In this document: positions 62,901 to 64,000 of the stretch, in pieces
Layout: each line of letters opens with the position of its first letter
How positions within the stretch are numbered: the stretch's first letter is position 1
Assembly: GCF_001426525.1 (NCBI RefSeq)
Contig: NZ_LMEW01000031.1
Coordinates: forward strand, 1-64,000
Direction of reading: 5' to 3'
From: Massilia sp. Root133
GTDB taxonomy: Bacteria; Pseudomonadota; Gammaproteobacteria; Burkholderiales; Burkholderiaceae_D
Length of the DNA stretch: 64,000 nucleotides
Program-made: the position numbers and the translations under genes
Notes under the pieces: generated by a model
Databases searched by the model: none
Told to the model about the DNA's origin: nothing
Seen by the model: only the letters and a program-made list of their open reading frames with translations

Positions 62901-64000
62901 GTACTACGGCTCGGGTCACCTGCACCAGGTCAACCTGGACGGCGAGGTCATTACCGATATCGAGCGCGACCGGGCGCATCGTATGATCGCCCGCACGCAG
63001 GGGGCGCTCGTCAGCCAGTTCCGGTACGACCCGGTGGGGCGGCTGTTGTCGCAGACCGCGGGCGAGGGCGCGTCGACCGTCATCGCGCGGCAGTACGAGT
63101 ACGACGAGGTGGGCAATCTCGTGTCGATCGACGACCAGCGCAATGGTGTGACACGCTACCGCTACGATCCGATCGGACGCATTTTGTCGGCCGTGCAGCC
63201 GCAGCTGAGCGAACGGTTTGCATTCGATCCGGCGCATAATCTGCTCGATACGACGGTGGCGCCGGTCGGCCGCGTGGAAGGCAATCGCATTCGCGTGTAC
63301 GAAGACAAGCGTTACGACTACGATGCGCACGGCAACGTGGTCGAGAAGCTGGTCGGCAAGCATACGCGGATGCGGTTCGAGTGGAATCCGGCGCATCAGC
63401 TGGTGCGCAGCGTCGTTTCACGCGGGCCTTCGGATGTGGCGCAGACGGTCAGCTATGCCTATGATCCGTTCGGGCGGCGGATTGCAAAGCGGGATGCGTT
63501 TGGCGTCACGCGGTTCGTGTGGGATGGGAACCGGTTGCTGTGCGAGAACCGGGGGAGTCATGCGCGGACGTACGTGTATGGCGAGGATGCGTTCGTGCCG
63601 CTGGCGCGGGTGGATACCGTCGCTGATGCGGATGGCGCGGCGCGGGCCGAGGTGCGGCATCTGCATACGGATCATCTCGGGACGCCGCGGGAGATGACCG
63701 ATGCGGGTGGGCGGGTCGTGTGGGCTGCGCGGTATCGGGCGTGGGGGAATGTACTTGAGGTTGCGCAGCAGGATTCGCCGGAGGTGGTGTCGCCCGATGA
63801 GATCGGGGAAGTGCAGCCTGTTCGGTTTCAGGGGCAGTATTTCGACAGCGAAACGGGCTTGCATTACAACCGGTCCCGTTATTATGATCCGGACATTGGG
63901 CGATTTGTTTCGATTGATCCCATCGGATTGTCTGGCGGGGCAAACACTTTCGCATACTCTGCCAATCCAACAGCCTCGGTCGATCCGCTCGGTCTAAGTC
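59941..64000 (+). CDS. rhs: Rhs repeat protein, PAAR-less N-terminus, toxin tip cut by window edge
   Basis: The frame is open from ATG 59941 to the end of the window (1353 codons) with no stop. Residues 1-300 form an N-terminal domain with a Gly/Ala-rich membrane hairpin (about 103-165) and no prePAAR or PAAR motif. DUF6531 begins near NPITGDKILLGDLDLDF (about 320), followed by at least 20 YD repeats. The conserved core end reads YYDPDIGRFVSIDPIGLSGG and finishes with DPLGL at 1348-1352, one residue before the window ends. The variable toxin and its immunity gene therefore lie outside. Codon use becomes AT-richer from about 63,500, as expected when the core passes into a transferred tip. It is probably delivered by T6SS and divergent from the VgrG operon. 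Confidence 0.92.
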   Translation, partial: MPDFSSNWTDLTRTLDTMQRHYAQAGAQARLDIARRVQRWSNEASATLGRIADAGADMGGVRNALAVKQALDASRPRFAELLRQQFAGLNFAVIVDVLYEVMKQMALYLGGGAVLGAAAGGALGSLAFGVGAIPGAAVGAQAGVAIGGEILAWMGLGMLVMDMSSTVPDLCRHAAHGFATAWHAGDLPTDATARRTTMLREATESFAQGQMLLVKAILTALVLYLSRGQVQSSLLVRNLSNSRLGPKFAEWVGQNRDKLMTHPNLQPRLASAQGQAEAGAGKGVAREPVEAQKPAEKPSEVKRGVATSKPPCNLVGQPVNPITGDKILLGDLDLDFALPAPLPLVWQRTYSSALHRVGWLGQGWALPVSDSLQLSADEVVVLDAFDRGITFSLPRVGDAIYSPSEQITLARTGDTTFELVDNNGLRTQFAVLYGDGVARLTGWQDANDNHIRVTYDARRLPARVDDSAGHSLALEFGRVAGGMRLLGVTLMPAEPEGSAHTLVSYEYDGAGDLRRVRNRAGDVVREFGYRNHVMVEHGQPDGLVSRYEYDVEGPDGKVLRNWTNTGQWWAFRYLDKETIVTDQLGRAQHYRFDAHGRLVAQVDAAGGVTTHRLDENDNLLELTDPAGRTVRYRYDERSRIVRVERGGRGTGIVYDARFDKPALITDALGATTVLRYDAQGNLTSVTNALGQRTAYQYDDRGLPVKVTDARGGVKSLAYNRAGQLIRYTDCSGSTSSFDYDDQGRLVRALDPNGDASTYAYDALGRLHAVTHADRTTERYEYDRLGRLVAHVDAAGHRTAYELDRDGKPLKRIDARGGVLEYRYDTARRIAELINENGDVHRFVYDTLDRLAEETSFDARVTRYRYDDSGLIVGKEELGCAPRTETTPIATTYVRDSLGQLTEKVISRVTGAAQAQQMRLRFAYDALGRMTQAINADAVVSMAYDAIGQLVMEQTDASGTSTVLRHEYDELGNRVRTTLPDGRILNNLYYGSGHLHQVNLDGEVITDIERDRAHRMIARTQGALVSQFRYDPVGRLLSQTAGEGASTVIARQYEYDEVGNLVSIDDQRNGVTRYRYDPIGRILSAVQPQLSERFAFDPAHNLLDTTVAPVGRVEGNRIRVYEDKRYDYDAHGNVVEKLVGKHTRMRFEWNPAHQLVRSVVSRGPSDVAQTVSYAYDPFGRRIAKRDAFGVTRFVWDGNRLLCENRGSHARTYVYGEDAFVPLARVDTVADADGAARAEVRHLHTDHLGTPREMTDAGGRVVWAARYRAWGNVLEVAQQDSPEVVSPDEIGEVQPVRFQGQYFDSETGLHYNRSRYYDPDIGRFVSIDPIGLSGGANTFAYSANPTASVDPLGLS

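Noticed and set aside
61400-63480. Regular tandem repeats at DNA level
   Set aside because: These are the YD repeats of the Rhs protein; the DNA repeats are imperfect and explained by protein structure.
53683-64000. A full T6SS gene cluster
   Set aside because: No Tss/Hcp/ClpV/baseplate genes are present in the window; only cargo genes are seen.

Overview
The window looks like chromosomal DNA of a high-GC betaproteobacterium, most likely an Oxalobacteraceae member of the Massilia/Telluria group. The reasons are the GC-rich codon use, a PEP-CTERM exported protein, many AraC/LysR regulators, betaproteobacterial-type Ppk/Ppx, and dispersed GC-rich hairpins typical of these genomes. No rRNA, tRNA, CRISPR array, phage or transposase was seen. 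Assignments rest on reading the translated sequence; no database search was run.

Layout. (1) 0.1-6.4 kb: a short-chain dehydrogenase divergent from a LysR gene, then a PafA-like alkaline phosphatase and exopolyphosphatase Ppx, an NTF2-like protein and a GNAT. (2) 6.3-11 kb: two paralogous membrane-anchored AraC regulators flank a lipoprotein with a polysaccharide-deacetylase-like domain, followed by a cupin-AraC divergent from a MFS exporter. (3) 12.3-15.5 kb: GNAT, SixA and Ppk1. The phosphatase and ppk1 promoters carry matching Pho boxes with the same spacing to the -10 hexamer, so polyphosphate synthesis and phosphate scavenging appear to share PhoB control. (4) 15.6-20.9 kb: an AT-richer island with a vgrG broken by one in-frame TAA, a membrane-segment effector with an ADP-ribosyl-cyclase-like C-terminus, and a putative immunity protein, joined by ATGA overlaps.

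(5) 20.9-52 kb: a long stretch of signalling and redox/detoxification genes. It holds a propeller-type histidine kinase, two response regulators, a soluble histidine kinase overlapping an HTH-only AraC gene, a molybdenum hydroxylase with its triheme-type cytochrome c, two pirins, OsmC, DoxX, two chloroperoxidase-like hydrolases, two YtcJ-like amidohydrolases, two XapX small proteins, an LLM oxidoreductase, an acyl-CoA synthetase and several LysR genes. Five intergenic spaces in this stretch carry the same 14-bp element (consensus ATACGAAMGGATAC), which I read as the operator of an undescribed regulon and the best lead in the window.

(6) 52-64 kb: small exported proteins and a PEP-CTERM protein. 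Next comes a complete type VI secretion (T6SS) cargo operon on the minus strand: VgrG, DcrB/Eag chaperone, prePAAR-PAAR-HNH effector, SUKH immunity protein, TPR protein and an unknown protein. Divergent from it is an Rhs protein that leaves the window one residue after its conserved core, so its toxin tip is not visible. No T6SS structural genes are present; these are orphan cargo loci.
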